From: Diphasiastrum complanatum
Taxonomy: Eukaryota; Streptophyta; Lycopodiopsida; Lycopodiales; Lycopodiaceae
NCBI GenBank assembly: GCA_029204225.1
Contig: CM055101.1
Location: 40,895,427-40,959,426 of the forward strand
DNA: 64,000 nucleotides
Direction of reading: 5' to 3'
Both the position numbers and the translations under genes were made by a program. Under the pieces are notes generated by a model. It was not told the origin of the DNA. It ran no database searches and saw nothing but the letters and a program-made list of their open reading frames with translations. Below are positions 1 to 12,224 of this stretch, one piece after another (within the stretch, counting starts at the first letter, position 1; every line of letters starts with the position of its first letter).

Positions 1-2175
1 CTCTCTCCATTCATGAAGGGTCCTGTAGGTGTATTTTTATCTCCTAACCAGACGGTTAAGGCTTGGCGTAGGGGTTTGAAATTCTTCAACACATCACCTA
101 AGGGCAGGGCGATATGACTGGACAATAAAGCAGTTAAGGCTTCGGTCCCACTCCATCCTAGTTCTAGGGAGGCGAAGGGTTCTTCATCAAACTCAGGTTG
201 GATAAGCCCTTCCTAGTTCATGGTTGAGGTAGGAGCATTCACAGCTCGGTTCGAGTGTACAAGCGAATCATGATAAGTTCTATTGGCCGATTGAGATCAC
301 CAATAGGGGCCTTAGCTTGCTCCTCTTGTATCCACTTTTTTACCTTGATATAACGATCTTTTTCTTTTTGTGGGTTGGGATACTCTTCTGGTCCAGTGGA
401 TTTAGTGTAATGGCTTATAGTATGGGGTTGACTATGCTCCTCGTTCAAAATTCTCTCTACCACTGGAGACTCTTTCAAGTGTTGGGAACATGTCTGAATG
501 TAGATAGGGGCTTCTAGTTTTGTGGATTTCGCTCTCCTATCATGTACAATAGTTGCAAGGTTGACAGGTGCGTCAACTTGCGGCTCTACTAGTCGGGATG
601 GGCAATCTTTATAGTAATGGCCATGGCCACATTCTCTACAGATAGGTGTGTAGGTGCCTTTATATGGGCACTCGGCAATGCGGTGGTTCTCTCCACAGCC
701 ATAGCATTGGATAGGTGCTCTATTTCCATAGAAACGTTGTTGTGTGATAAATAAAGGATAAATAGAAGCTTCAGTTCCATCTGAGTAAAAATAGGAGAAC
801 CCTTGATCCTCAGGCATATAGACATTCTCAAGGCTGAACTCTAGCTGAGGTTGAGGATCATGACTTGTGGTAGCAAGGTTTGCTGGGATGATTTGACGGT
901 TCATCTGAGGCCCAGGCTGTCGCACTACTAAGGCTGGTGCTGCGTTATTCGGTCCAGGTAGTGCTAAGCGTTGTTGAGGTGCTTGTTGGAATGTGGGCCT
1001 TTGGTAACTCGTAATTTGGAGACCCTGTTGTTGCATCCTCCATTGGTATTGTCGTGCAACAGCTTGTATTCTTGGATTGTAGATACAAGTAGATGTATCA
1101 TGATTGTTGGTGTTGCAAAAGATGCAAAACCTTTGGGCTATCTGTCTATTTTGTGGGCATCGTTTGCCGGGTGATTTTGTTGACATGTGGGACACCAAAC
1201 ATTATCACGCTTGGAAAATTGGTTGACAATAGGCCCTTGTGGTGTGGTATTTTTCAATTTCTATTCAAAATCTTTGGATATCTTATCCATCTGTGCCTGG
1301 TGGGTTTTATTCATGGTTTCAAGTTGTTGTAACAACAACTGTGTGGCAACATCGGCAAAGGATCCTTCACCTTGAGATATATGCCTTTGGTCAGAGACAA
1401 TGGCTCGAGAACATTGGGGTTCGTATTCTTCATCGGAGCCTTCATCCTCGTCATGGATGACATCATCCATAGCATCACGTAAGGTAGCATAGGATTCTGG
1501 AGGTCTAAGTTCACGTCGGATAGATTTCGGGAGGCCAGCCATGAACCATATGAGCACGGCCTGATCAGGTGCTAAGTGGGCAGGGCATTCAGTCTTAAGA
1601 CGTTTGAGTCGTTCGATGTAATCGCGTACCCTCTCATCCTTTCTCATTTTGATCTTACTAAACAATAAAAATGGGCTTTCAAGGAATCCGGATGATTTGA
1701 ACCTCTTAACGAAGGAGTCCTTGAGTGATTCCCACTCGTTTCGTTCGTGACGCTCAAGGTTGAAATACCACTCGCGAGCGACATCAGTGAGGGTCATACT
1801 AAAGAGTCAGAGTTTTTCTTCCGGAGTTGTCTCTCCATAAACTTCACATGCTTCCTCATAAATCTGAAGGTAGCGTGCTGGGTCGGTAGTACCATCATAT
1901 CATGGCAGATCGAGTCTAGGAGCTCGTCGATTATGTGGAATGGCTCCTGGTAATAGTACAACAAAGGCTAATGAGTTGGGGATCCTTTGAGCTCCTGGTG
2001 CCTCAGGTGGTACTGGATTCTCTTGAGGTTGGTTTGGATTATTGGCAGCCATGTCGAACTGCTCTTGGAGATTCTGGGATTGGGGATGGCTAGTTGATGG
2101 TTCCTGGTCTCCAAGTGAACTTTCTTCCTCTCTTGAGATCCTAGATTTAGTCCTTCGACCTGATCTTAGTTTCAT
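1..2175 (-). pseudogene. Ty3/gypsy gag (start of gag-pol), broken
   Basis: Gag polyprotein of a Ty3/gypsy LTR retrotransposon; Gag forms the cytoplasmic virus-like particle that packages element RNA. The frame starts at the ATG at 2175 (MKLRSGRR...). The next piece, 1797-1261, carries a Retrotrans_gag-like region (REWYFNLERHERNEWESLKD, then FMAGLPKSIRREL). The piece 1198-239 carries three zinc knuckles: one classic C-x2-C-x4-H-x4-C near its N-terminus and two with a shorter spacer, C-x2-C-x3-H-x4-C. Coding continues from 238 to the window edge in a conserved but stop-interrupted frame. Stops and frameshifts near 1800-1900, 1200-1260 and 220 show it is dead. The leader and primer site lie upstream at 2176-4051. 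Family call is firm; lineage within gypsy is inferred from the tRNA-Asp primer site. Confidence 0.88.
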
Positions 2176-4033
2176 CCAAACAAAAGATCTTGTCTAAGTT
2201 CGCAGCTTAGAAAAGTATCTTGTTTGGGGATCCAAGAATTCAAACTCTGGGAATGTGAGATTGGGAATGTACGAATGTAAGCTTTGGAATATGAAATTGG
2301 GGAATGAGATCTGGGGAGGTGGAATTGGGGATTCCAAAATTTTTGGGATCCCATAATTTGGGTGTTGGAATTTGGGGAATGCAGATCTGGGATTTGTAAC
2401 AAGTCTCAAGACATGTGGATTTGGGGATTGTCGAAGAGTGAATGAGGGAAGCAAATCTGGGGATTTAAGATGGAAATGGGGAACGTGAATATGGGAATTT
2501 GGAGAATTGGGGATTGTAGATTTGGGATTCACAAAAGGTCTTGCAGATTTGGAATCCCAAAATGGGAAGGCAATTCTAGCAATGTAGTTGGGTGAAAACA
2601 AAAAGTGTGATGGTTGGAGATAGGGTGAGATTTCTGGATCTCCTCTTTGGCCAATGATAAAGGGTGGATGGATATAGATTATACCCAAGGGGGGAGTCAA
2701 GATATCAAATTTTGGAGTCCTGGGGTGATTTTGGGATTGTAGGAAGCTAGGAGTGAAAAAAAGTCCAGATCTATGGATCCTTTGGGAGGTATGGCTCGCC
2801 CTTCTAGGGATGTCAAGAAAAGTATTAGATCTCGCAGATCTGAAAGAGACGAGTCAAAATATCCAAAACTGAAGCCTGTAGGCCAAAAATAGTAAATTTT
2901 GGGTTTTCTCCTGTTCTGGCCAATCCTGTGGGTATCTTGGTTCCCCTGACTCAAATTAGCTTCTTCACAAGTAGAGGATGCCACTTGCAAATAGGCAAAC
3001 CAAGACCTTGAGGGAACAATGAGATGTGACACTCACAAAAAGTCTATCAGATTGGGGATCCCAAAAAGTGCAAAAATTAGGATTTTCACACTTTTCAATG
3101 CAACATGATGGGTACTTGGGCTCTTGGATCGCCCTCTGGATAGTGTACTAAACTCAATGAGATCTATCAATGGTGAAAGAGGCGAGCCAACATATCCAAA
3201 AGTGAAAAATGTAGACCAAAAATAGTAAATATTGGATTTTTCGACTTTCTGACTGATTCTTTGGGTGTCTTGGCTCTCTTGACTCAAGTTAAGCTCTTCT
3301 TGAGTGGGGAATGCAACCTGCAAATAGGCAAATCAAGACCTTGAGAGAGTAGTGAGATATGACACTTTGGGATTGTACAAATCTTGAATCCCAGTTGATA
3401 GGCTATTTGGGATTCCAGAAAGTGCAAAAATCAGGATTTCTCCAATGTAAACTGATGGGTACTTGGGCTCTTGGCTCGCCCTTTGGATAGTTTACTGGGC
3501 ATAATAAGATCTATCGAGAGTGAAGGAGGCGAACCAAGATGGGTTTTTACTGAGGCTATAGAGGCAAGTTTCTCAAAAACTTTGAAGTGAGATATCTCGG
3601 CAATGGTGCAAGCTCTTGGCTCGCCCTTTTGATACAGTCTTCAGCAAGTAATTATCTCTCTAATTTGAGCTAGGCGAGCCAAGCTGAGTAGTTTTGGAGC
3701 TCTGGGAAACCAAAATAGGTCCAGGGTGTTTTTTTCTGAGTAAAATCTTCAAATCTTACTGTTTAGGCTCGCCCCTCTAATAGATGGTAGTTCAAACTAT
3801 GTTTTATCTCCAGTTAAGAGGGCGAGGCAAGTTGTCAAGATTTAGGCCTCTTTTTTAAACTGTCTTGTGGGGGAATTATAGTTTCTCACATACATATGTT
3901 CCAAACACCCAAACCACAAGCATAACAGTCATAAATGTTTTTTGCAAAGTAACCACTAAAAATTAGTGACCAGTCCCTACAACAAAGCAAGTAGAAAAAA
4001 ATGAAAAACAACAAAAGTTAGCAAGCATTTGGC
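2176..4033 (-). other. Long repetitive 5' leader of the gypsy element
   Basis: About 1.86 kb between primer site and gag ATG, with no recognisable gene. The half next to gag is rich in GGGGAT/GGGATT words. The open frames here (for example 2194-2700) look like by-products of that composition. The distal half holds the tandem repeat described separately. A leader this long is seen in some plant gypsy lineages with tRNA-Asp primers. Confidence 0.6.
2700..3840. repeat. Tandem modules with GGCTCGCC...GGCGAGCC arms
   Basis: Five modules each begin with GGCTCGCC (one copy GGATCGCC) at 2793, 3126, 3473, 3618 and 3766 and close 50-65 bases later with the complementary arm GGCGAGCC or a variant (about 2849, 3180, 3527, 3672, 3820). 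The first three are spaced about 340 bases and share flanking sequence, including the phrase GCAAATAGGCAAA; the last two are spaced about 147. Each module can fold into a stem-loop in leader RNA. Confidence 0.75.
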
Positions 4034-4051
4034 TCCCCGGCAACGGCGCCA
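4034..4051 (-). other. Primer binding site, tRNA-Asp(GUC)
   Basis: The plus strand reads TCCCCGGCAACGGCGCCA, matching the 3' end of plant tRNA-Asp including CCA over 18 bases. On the minus strand this is the TGGCGCCG... primer site used by several plant Ty3/gypsy lineages such as Athila. It fixes the orientation of the element and the end of its 5' LTR. Confidence 0.9.
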
Positions 4052-4052
4052 A

Positions 4053-4219
4053 TGCTGTCAAGAATAAAAAGCTTCCACCTTCTCCTCCTAAGTTGTTTGT
4101 AGCACGAGAAGTAGGGCTTGAACCTAGGAGCCTTGAAGATGCATGCAAAACAAAAGGGGTAACACTATTTCTACTCGCAAGCAAGATGCCATAAACACAC
4201 AACTAAAACCAAATAGTAC
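4053..4219 (-). mobile_element. Partial 5' LTR of the gypsy element
   Basis: Directly beyond the primer site the plus strand starts TGCTGTCAAG, so on the element strand the LTR ends in CA as expected. The sequence is cut by the copia LTR at 4220. No continuation of this LTR was recognised after 8270, so its outer end is unknown. Confidence 0.6.
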
Positions 4220-4541
4220 TGAAGAAACAAAATGTTTCTAATTACAAAGCTTTGCTAGCTTTCAGCCCTATGCCTGACGAAGATGTTCGCGAACACAAAA
4301 GTCAAGAGACACGAAGCACGAAAGTTTCGCGAACACTTGATGAAAAGACACAAACACGAAAGATTCGCGAACCAGAATCTTTTGCGGTCGAGCACGAAAA
4401 AGTCAGACGACGAAAACGAAACCAACGACGCGACACGAAAAACGTCGCGAAAGACTTTCTGCCCTCACGCTCCAAAGAGTACCAACGAAGATCATGCAAA
4501 TACCCAGAAGTACAGATATCTGATCTGATGACATGACGTCA
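4220..4541 (+). mobile_element. 5' LTR of copia element 1
   Basis: 322 bases, TGAAGAAACAAAATG... to ...TGACGTCA, nearly identical to 7949-8270. It is rich in CGAA/TTCGCGAA words. It is followed at once by gag zinc-knuckle codons: primer site and most of gag are absent. No 5-bp target duplication is visible (flanks AGTAC and CTCTT), so one outer end may have been rearranged. Confidence 0.85.
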
Positions 4542-7500
4542 ACAGATACACTATTCACTGCCACAAGAAGGGTCACGCAGCCATGGATTGTCGCCAGAAC
4601 CCGAGGGACAAATCAGTACAGAACATACAGGAGAATAGCAACAGTTCATCCTATGTCGAGGAGCCCGAGAGCTCAAAAATGGACGAAGAAAGAACGAACA
4701 AAAATTGTTCGACCGCCTACATCTGTGAAGACGTGTGTGCAGCGTCAACATTTGACACACATGAGGTGATCCTAGACTCAGGAGCCACCTCACACTTCGT
4801 GATATCAGGACGAATAATGTCTGATTTCAGAAGTGCAGATCCTTTAAGATTCATAGTTCTTGGAGATGGATCTAAGTATCAAGTGAACGGTATTTATTCA
4901 CTCTGGCTCAACACCAATGGCAGAGACAGACGACTCGAAGACGTTCTATTCGTGCCTATTCTGCAACAAGACTTGCTCTCTGTAGCAAGAATAGCAGATG
5001 CAAGGATGCGTGTGACGTTTTCTGACGAAGCATGCAACGTGATTGATGCCAGTACCAGTACATTGATCGCTCAAGACAGAAGGAAAGAAAACCTATATCA
5101 TATGAAGGTATGCCTGTCTGTAGATCAGGTTCATCAGACTCATGATGACCAACCAGACACTCTGTGGCACAGAAGACTATGCCACATGAACTCAATGAAA
5201 CTTTACCAAGCAAGCCATCATGGAGCAATAATAGGGGTCAGCATCTCGAATGCAACCAGTTCGACCACCTGTGATGCATGTTTGAAGGACAAGATGTCAC
5301 GCACTCCATTCATCAAAGACTTCTATAGAATGACTAAGATTCTGGAGTTAGTGCATTCTGACATCTACGGACCATTCAACGTGATCTCAATAGGAGGTTC
5401 AAAGTATTATATAACCTTCATTGATGACTATAGCAAATTTGCCAGAGTGTATTTTATTCAGAATAAATCTGAAGCACTTGACAAATTCAGAGAATATGTG
5501 AATTGGGCTGAGAGATGTACATGCAACAAGGTTAAGCAGATCAGGTTAGATCGAGGTGGCGAATACATCTCGAATCGCTTCACTTACTTCTGCAATGATC
5601 GTGACATCATTCACAAAAGGACTACAGCCTACACGCCGCAGCACAATGGTGTTGCTGAAAGAAAGAATAGGACCCTGATGAAAGCAGCCAAATGCATGAT
5701 GGCCTACTTGAAGGCTCCAAGGGTACTGTGGGCTGAAGCAGTAGCTATAGCCGCATACATCCAGAACAGGACAGGTAAGTCTGGTGTCCCTCACACGACA
5801 CCACACGGGCTATGGTGGGGTAGAAAGTCTAATCTGTCTCAAGTTAGAATCTTTGGCTGTGCAACTTATGCACACATTCCTGATAAGCTTCGAAAGAAGC
5901 TTCATGAGAAACCCGAGCAGAGATTTCTTGTAGGTTATGACAACAATTCGTCATACTACAAAATCTACATGCCAGACACGAACATTGTGAAAACAGTGAG
6001 AGATGTCAGATTTGATGAGAGCAGGACAATGGCCAATGACGATCCTGTCAGCTATGAAGTTCTGGAGAGACAGTATTATGACCTGCCGCCAATGACAGAA
6101 GGAGCAGAGGACGAACACGAAAACAAAGATTTTCGAATCGTCTCCCATTCGAGCGACGAATCTGAAGAAGAAAGATTCGAGAGGCAGCCTACTGCTACAG
6201 TTCCTATAAACCAAGATGGCTTCGGACCGAGCAGAGCAGACAAAGGCAAAGGCAAAGGCAAAGGCATTGTTGTCCCAGGAGGATCTCCTAGAAGGTCGAT
6301 AAGACCATGAAGAGCACCAACAAGATATGTGCTAGACAGCTCAGCTTCCGTATCAGAAGAGTTCTACGGATTCAGTGGCGAACCACAGACTTTCGAGAAA
6401 GCGATTGAAAGTCCAGAAAAGGACAGATGGATCCAAGCCATGAACGAAGAGATGGAGTCTATGAGGAAGAACCAGGTATGGACGTTGGAGCCATTACCAC
6501 ATAAGCGCAAGACTGTCAAATGCAAATGGGTTTTCAAGCTCAAATATGGACCAGATGAGAACATCACGAAATACAAGGCAAGACTGGTAGCGAAGGGATT
6601 TTCTCAGAGATATGGTATTGACTACTCTGAAACCTTCTCTCCTGTCATCAAACATTCATCCCTACGTCTGTTATTTGCATATGCAGCAGCTTATGACCTC
6701 AGGATCCACATTGTGGACGAGAAAACAGCCTTTTTGCATGACGAACTAGACGAAGAGGTCTATATGGATCAATCTCTATGATATGTCTCGAATTCACTTT
6801 TTGACTATGCATGCAGAATGCATAGAAGTATCTGCGGTCTGAAACAATCAGCCCAACAATGGTATAAGAAGAAAGATCAAGCCCTGAAATCATTAGGATT
6901 CAAGCCTCTGTTGGCTGATTCCAATGTACATGTCAGAGTTATAGATGGGCAGATCATCATCGTAGCCGTATATGTGGACGACACTCTGATACTTTGCAGG
7001 AGTGAGCAGCTAATTGCTGAAGTGAAGACAGACATCTCGAATATTTCGAGATCGTGGATCTGGGAGAAGCCAGGTGTTACCTAGGCTTACAAATTGAAAG
7101 GGACTACGAGGGAGGTAAGCTACACCTTCACCAGTCCAGATACACCCAGAAGATCCTAGAGGACTTTGGGATGCTGAACTACAAAGGAGCGAATACTCCA
7201 ATGCTCGCAGGGACGGTGCTGAGAAGTGTTGACTGTCCGAAGACTGAGGAAGAGAGAGAACAGATCCAGCTCACGCCTTACAGGAAGCTGATAGGATCAC
7301 TGATGTACAACACACGTCCTGATATTGTTTATGCAGTATTCATGATGAGCCAATTCTACATGAATCCAGGCTCGACACATTGGAAGATTGCAAAACGCAT
7401 TTTGCAATATCTTCAATTAACAAGGGATTATGGCTTGTGTTATTGTCATGATGCAGGTTTCAGGATACTTTTCTACAACGATGCTAGTTGGGCATCTCTC

Positions 7501-7948
7501 AAGGACGATGGTAAAAGCGTCTCAGGAAGATGCACTATCGCATCAGGAGCAGTAGTTCTCTAGGTCAGCAAGAAACAGACCATTGTGGCCCAGTCATCTT
7601 GCGAAGCAGAGTACATTGCAACAATAAAAATGGCCAACGAGATAATCTGGCTAAGGCAGTTCCTGGACGAATTGGACGAAACAAGGAACGAGCCTCTGGT
7701 CTTGCAGATGGACAACACCTCTGCAATACACCTGACAAAAGATCTCGTGTTCCATTCCAGAACGAAGCACATTGCGATCAAGTACCACTTGATCAGGGAT
7801 CTAATTGAAAAGAAGATGCTGCAAACCACCTTCATCGGAACGAAGGACATGGTTGTTGATATCTTCACCAAAGCCCTGGACAAAGGACTCTTTGAGAGAC
7901 AGAGGTGTAGTCTCGGGATCGTAAAGCTATCATGCTTTAAGAGGGAGC
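4542..7948 (+). pseudogene. Ty1/copia pol (end of gag, PR, IN, RT, RNase H), broken
   Basis: Polyprotein of a copia retrotransposon. The frame begins inside a gag zinc knuckle (HCHKKGHAAMDC, 4558-4593). Protease shows DSGATSH near 4780. Integrase follows: the HHCC motif from LWHRRLCH (about 5163) to CDACLKDK, then HSDIYGP (about 5355), LDRGGEY (about 5550) and AERKNRT (about 5658), which supply D, D and E. Reverse transcriptase runs from KDRWIQAMNEEM (about 6420) to YVDD (about 6970). RNase H includes YNDASW (about 7475) and SCEAEYIA (about 7600). It ends at a polypurine tract, AAGAGGGAGC (7939-7948), touching the 3' LTR. Stops at 6308, 6780 and 7561 and a shift near 7080 make it non-functional. 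The protease-integrase part (4583-6307) is still one open frame of 575 codons. Confidence 0.95.
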
Positions 7949-8270
7949 TGAAAAAACAAAATGTTTCTAATTACAAAGCTTTGCTAGCTTTCAGCCCTCT
8001 GCCTGACGAAGATGTTCGCGAACACGAAAGTCAAGAGACATGAAGCACAAAAGTTTTGTGAACACTTGACGAAAAGACACAAACACGAAAGATTCGCGAA
8101 CGAGAATCTTTTGCGGTCGAGCACGAGAAAGTCAGACGATGGAAACGAAACCAACGACACGACACAAAAAACGTCGCGAAAGACTTTTTGCCCTCACGCT
8201 CCAAAGAGTACCAGCAAAGATCATGCAAGTACCGAGAAGTACAGATATCTAATCTGATGACATGACGTGA
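7949..8270 (+). mobile_element. 3' LTR of copia element 1
   Basis: 322 bases, same length and nearly the same sequence as 4220-4541. It starts TGAAAAAAC and ends ...TGACGTGA, where the 5' copy has TGACGTCA. The equal lengths and shared breakpoints support these as true LTR limits. Confidence 0.85.
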
Positions 8271-8697
8271 CTCTTGTCGTAATAGTATGTCATGCATTGA
8301 AGGAGGATCATCATTCCTCAGAGCCCGACATTTGCATCTATCGAATGCAGTTTTTGTTTGTGTCGACCTTCTTTCCTTTTTCCAACGTGGGAGCTAATGC
8401 AAAGAGAGCATTCAATCTTTTGGTCATGACCTTGAATTGTCTTTATGGCAGCTATTTTATTCAAATCTTAATCTTGAGTCAAGATTTCTTCATTGTGCCT
8501 TCAACAACAACCATCTTAAAAATCTTGATCTTGAATCAAAGTCAACTTGCCAACTTTTGACAACAAACTTCAAGATCACTACACCCTTCATCCAATGCAA
8601 GGGCTACCAATATGTTGAGCAAAACTATATAGTGTAAAACTAAATATTACAATATTTTTGCCACCTTGATGGTTTTTAAAGTTTTCTTGATTTTTTT
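8271..8697. other. Unassigned stretch between two retroelements
   Basis: AT-rich, no recognised gene, LTR or repeat. It holds only imperfect AATCTTGA-type direct repeats near 8465-8540. Confidence 0.4.
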
Positions 8698-9468
8698 TTA
8701 AGAATTGTTGGATTTGGGATGTGTTTCATTAACAGCTTCCCTATCAATCATCTTGAATTGAAATTTTTTTTTTGGCTCATTAGGCTGGTGATCCCTAGAT
8801 GGCTTAGGTGTGTCATCAAAATACTTTGCAGTGCTTAAAGCATCCTCTAGGGTTTTTGAATGGTTCTTACAAACATCCACTTGGTAATCTTTCGGTAACC
8901 CATCGATAAACATTGACATTTGTACCTTTGGTGGAATGTCACTACAAAGTGGATTCAGGTATTCATGAAAATCTTGAATAAATTGTTTCAAACCTTTATT
9001 CATTGTTAAATGACTCAACTTTTGAAAGTGTTCATAGTCATCTAATAGTGGTATGAAGTATTCCCTAAAAAACTATGCAAAAATCATCCCATGTACTAGG
9101 TTGATTGCCTTTTGCAACTAGGTCATCCCACCATACTAAGGCTCTTTCTTCAAGGAACATAGTTACAGTGAACAACTTTTCACATTCAGGGATTGGTTCA
9201 TGCCAAAGTATTTGTTCCATACATTAAGCCATGAACTTACTACTTGCAAGTTCCTATCTTTCTTCTCTCCCTTAAACAATTTTACGGGAGGTGGAACTAC
9301 ATGCTTCTTCTGGTTGGCTAACCTAGACTCTAAGTCTTGGTTCTTTTGATTAGTTTGAAGAAGTTGTTTATTAGTGGCTTGCATTTGTTGGTATAAAAGT
9401 TCAAGAGCTTGTGCCACATTGGATGGGTTTGATAGATCAAATGATGGGTTTTCATTGGTTTGATCCAT
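8698..9468 (-). pseudogene. Ty3/gypsy-type gag, broken
   Basis: Starts at the ATG at 9468 (MDQTNENPSFDLSNPSN) with a Q/N-rich coiled-coil-like segment (ALELLYQQMQATNKQLLQ), then a Retrotrans_gag-like core read through frame changes: SWLNVWNKYF, ERALVWWDDL, then FIQDFHEYLNPLC and MSMFIDGLPKDYQ down to 8698. The W-W spacing and the late F-DGLP block fit plant gypsy Gag. There is a shift near 9165 and a stop near 9050. No zinc knuckle or pol follows before 8270. A methionine-initiator primer site lies upstream at 10515. Confidence 0.72.
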
Positions 9469-10514
9469 TGGGGTTGCTTGTGTGTTTTTGTATTATGCAA
9501 ATACAACAACAAGTAATTCCAATTAGAATTAAAAAAATGCTTCAATTCTTACATAATCCAATGAAAATAAAAACATTTACTTCTACTCATTCAATACTTA
9601 TTGTTTGTAAGCTCAATCCAAGCCTACTTTTTGCAAGCTCAATCCAAGCTTAAGAGAAAACTACATCAAGCAATTTCCTACTTTCGCCTCAATCCAAAGC
9701 AAAAATCAAAACAAGTCTTTATGTAAACTTCAATTAACTACTTCAAGCTAATCTTTACATAAAGTTCTCATTCCAATTCCATTTCCATTTGTCATTTCAA
9801 ATTCAACACAAATTTTCACATTTCTCACTTTTCTAGTTCTTCAAATCCATGAAACTAGTGACTAGAAATGGAAAACCAATGAAGTCTATGAAAACTTCAC
9901 TTTTCATATCTGTTTTTCAAATTTACAGGTCTGAAAATCAAAACTTCAAAATGACAAAAAAACAGAACTTCAAAACCTTTTTTATGCATAAAGTTACACT
10001 ACCTTTTCCTTCCTACATTGCCCATAACATTAAACTAGTAGGTAGAAAGGTATAACTAATGAAGTCCATATGAAAACTTTACTTTTTAGATCTAATTTTC
10101 AGATTTACAGGTCTGAAAAATAGAACTTCAAAATAAAAATCAAAAGTTTTAACGCTTCATTTATGCAAAAAAATAAAAAAAATGTTTTGATCAAAAACAT
10201 AAGCTAGAATCAATCTTTTTCCAAAAAAAAATTTGTGGATGTAGAGGAAGACCTCCTCTAACCATTTCACAAATCTTTTTTCAAAAAGATTCTAAACCAA
10301 AAGCCCACATTCAAACTTCTCTATCATAATAAAAAATCAGCCCCTAAACAATTCTATAAGCGTCACTACTCTTTAACAAGAGAACTAGATTAATTGGGTA
10401 CCTCAACTACAAGCTTCCTACTAGTAGAAAAGCCAATAATCTTCCCCCAAAAAATTTAGTTTGTGATCATAATAGAACTTGAAGAAGGTTAGAAAGATTA
10501 TCATCATTTGTCTA
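9469..10514 (-). other. Leader of the second gypsy element, with an internal 180-bp duplication
   Basis: No gene seen. Two copies of a segment about 180 bases apart (from 9854 and 10034) share CTAGT..TAGAAA and ATTTACAGGTCTGAAAA. The rest is AT-rich. Confidence 0.5.
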
Positions 10515-10526
10515 GCTCTGATACCA
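10515..10526 (-). other. Primer binding site, initiator tRNA-Met
   Basis: The minus strand reads TGGTATCAGAGC, the standard 12-base complement to plant initiator tRNA-Met. It sits 1.05 kb upstream of the gag ATG at 9468, in the same orientation. Confidence 0.82.
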
Positions 10527-10528
10527 CT

Positions 10529-11280
10529 ATCACAAATGAAGTCAAGAAGTCCTCCTAATCCAAAGGTAGTGCCTCCAAAGGTCTTCCAAGTAACCTGCAA
10601 GCTCCAAGATGCTTCCCAATTCCAAGCCAGGATGCCTCACCTGCAAGTAAGGATCTTCATGTCTCCATGGATTTCTCCTCCACCTGTGTCCCTAATCTTA
10701 ATAAAAAAGGTAGATAACAAGTGGCCTCAAGTATTCACCACCCAATTATAGCTAGCTAGCACATGCAATCCTGCATCTAGGCTAATCTTGCTAACCAATA
10801 ACTAACCACAAGCATACCACCACACACTATAGCATACTCAAGATCCAAACTCTACTTATGTCCCATACCATAAGCAAGATCCAAATCCTAAACATACTAC
10901 ACACAAGAAAATACTCTATACACTAGTAGCCACACTAGAGCATAAGCATAGCGAACAAAAAAGATCTCTCCCCCTCCCAATGGGTGCCCTACTCCCCTCA
11001 TATAGATGGCAATTGGCACCCTCCAATACACTATGGAGTTCCATTCACAACCAATGAGAAAGAGAGAAGCCTAGGGGAGTTAAAGAACCTTTATAGGCTT
11101 ATGGAAGGTCAAGAGACTTCTTCCATAACCTATGACTCTTTGAATGCTTTTCTTGTGGGAGTTAGGAATTCAATGGACCCTTTGGAAGGGCACCCTCCTA
11201 CCCTAGGTCCCATTGCCCAAGTTGTGCTAGTATACTTTGGTCCTAGACCAATAAAGTGATATGGTTCAAGGTTGAGGCCC
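10529..11280 (-). mobile_element. Probable 5' LTR region of the second gypsy element
   Basis: By position this should be the LTR (it abuts the primer site). No second copy is in the window and no clean TG...CA limits are visible, so this is inference only. No host gene is recognised in it. Confidence 0.35.
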
Positions 11281-11334
11281 AGGATTTAGAAAAATAGCCA
11301 AACACCCATGGTAATGACTTTCTAACACCTCACT

Positions 11335-11560
11335 AGGTTCCATACCTCCGACCAAGGCATAGACACCTACCTGCCTTTATCCAAGGACACCAGTACTTTA
11401 ATCTAAAGACACATACCCTTAATCCTAAGGTACCCCTTATCTAAGGGTAACTTGATTCCATACCTCCGACTAAGGTATAGTCACTTGCATGTCCTTATCC
11501 AAAGGCACCTACCCTTAATCCTAAGGGTACCCCTTATTCAAGGGTAACTTGCCATTTAGC
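11335..11560. repeat. Two tandem copies of a ~119-bp unit
   Basis: TTCCATACCTCCGAC..AAGG..TAG recurs at about 11338 and 11457. Both copies contain short inverted words, CCTTAATCCTAAGG and CCCCTTAT..AAGGGTAAC. Confidence 0.8.
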
Positions 11561-11882
11561 CTCCAACACTGAATGGACATATAGAGGTCATTGAAGTACT
11601 GCTAGTTACATAGGCATGTAACAATGCTGAAGTTCCACGTTCTATCAAGCTACTCTGGGATCTCTACAGATCATCTCAAATCCCACTCTTCCAACTGAAG
11701 CATCCGAAAGCAATGAGAAAAAATATACACAGAACATTTCTTCCGTCAAAGGACTTGTTATCGTTGACACGGGTGTAAGCAAAGCACAGATCACGAACAC
11801 TCTTTATGATCAACCTCCTGTGTCAATGTTTGCCATTGACAACGTCCTTCTTCCTCCAGAGTTGTTCGTCGTGTGCGTGTGC

Positions 11883-12004
<122 letters not shown>

Positions 12005-12224
12005 TAAGAGAGTCGTCTGCCTACGCTCAACAAAAAAGCTGCCACAGTCTCCATCCACACCCCTTGCTGGTGATTCAAAGAGAGAGAGGAACGAGCTGTG
12101 TAGAGAACTTTCTTGAGAGAAGCTGCATCCACAATTCTCCAAGGTTGGTAGCCCACCTGGATAGCGTCCACCGATGCAACCCAGCGAGTAATCACAGTCT
12201 CCGAGTCTTCTGAACACGATGTAT

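Noticed and set aside
2194-2700. 168-codon minus-strand frame
   Set aside because: No domain; built from GGGGAT-type words in the gypsy leader.
2697-3323. Two similar minus-strand frames of 111 and 96 codons that look like paralogues
   Set aside because: Their similarity follows from the tandem leader repeat; no start context or known motif.
4100-4140. tRNA-like B-box (GGTTCAAGCCC on the minus strand), possible SINE or tRNA gene
   Set aside because: No A-box or cloverleaf around it; it lies in the gypsy LTR fragment.
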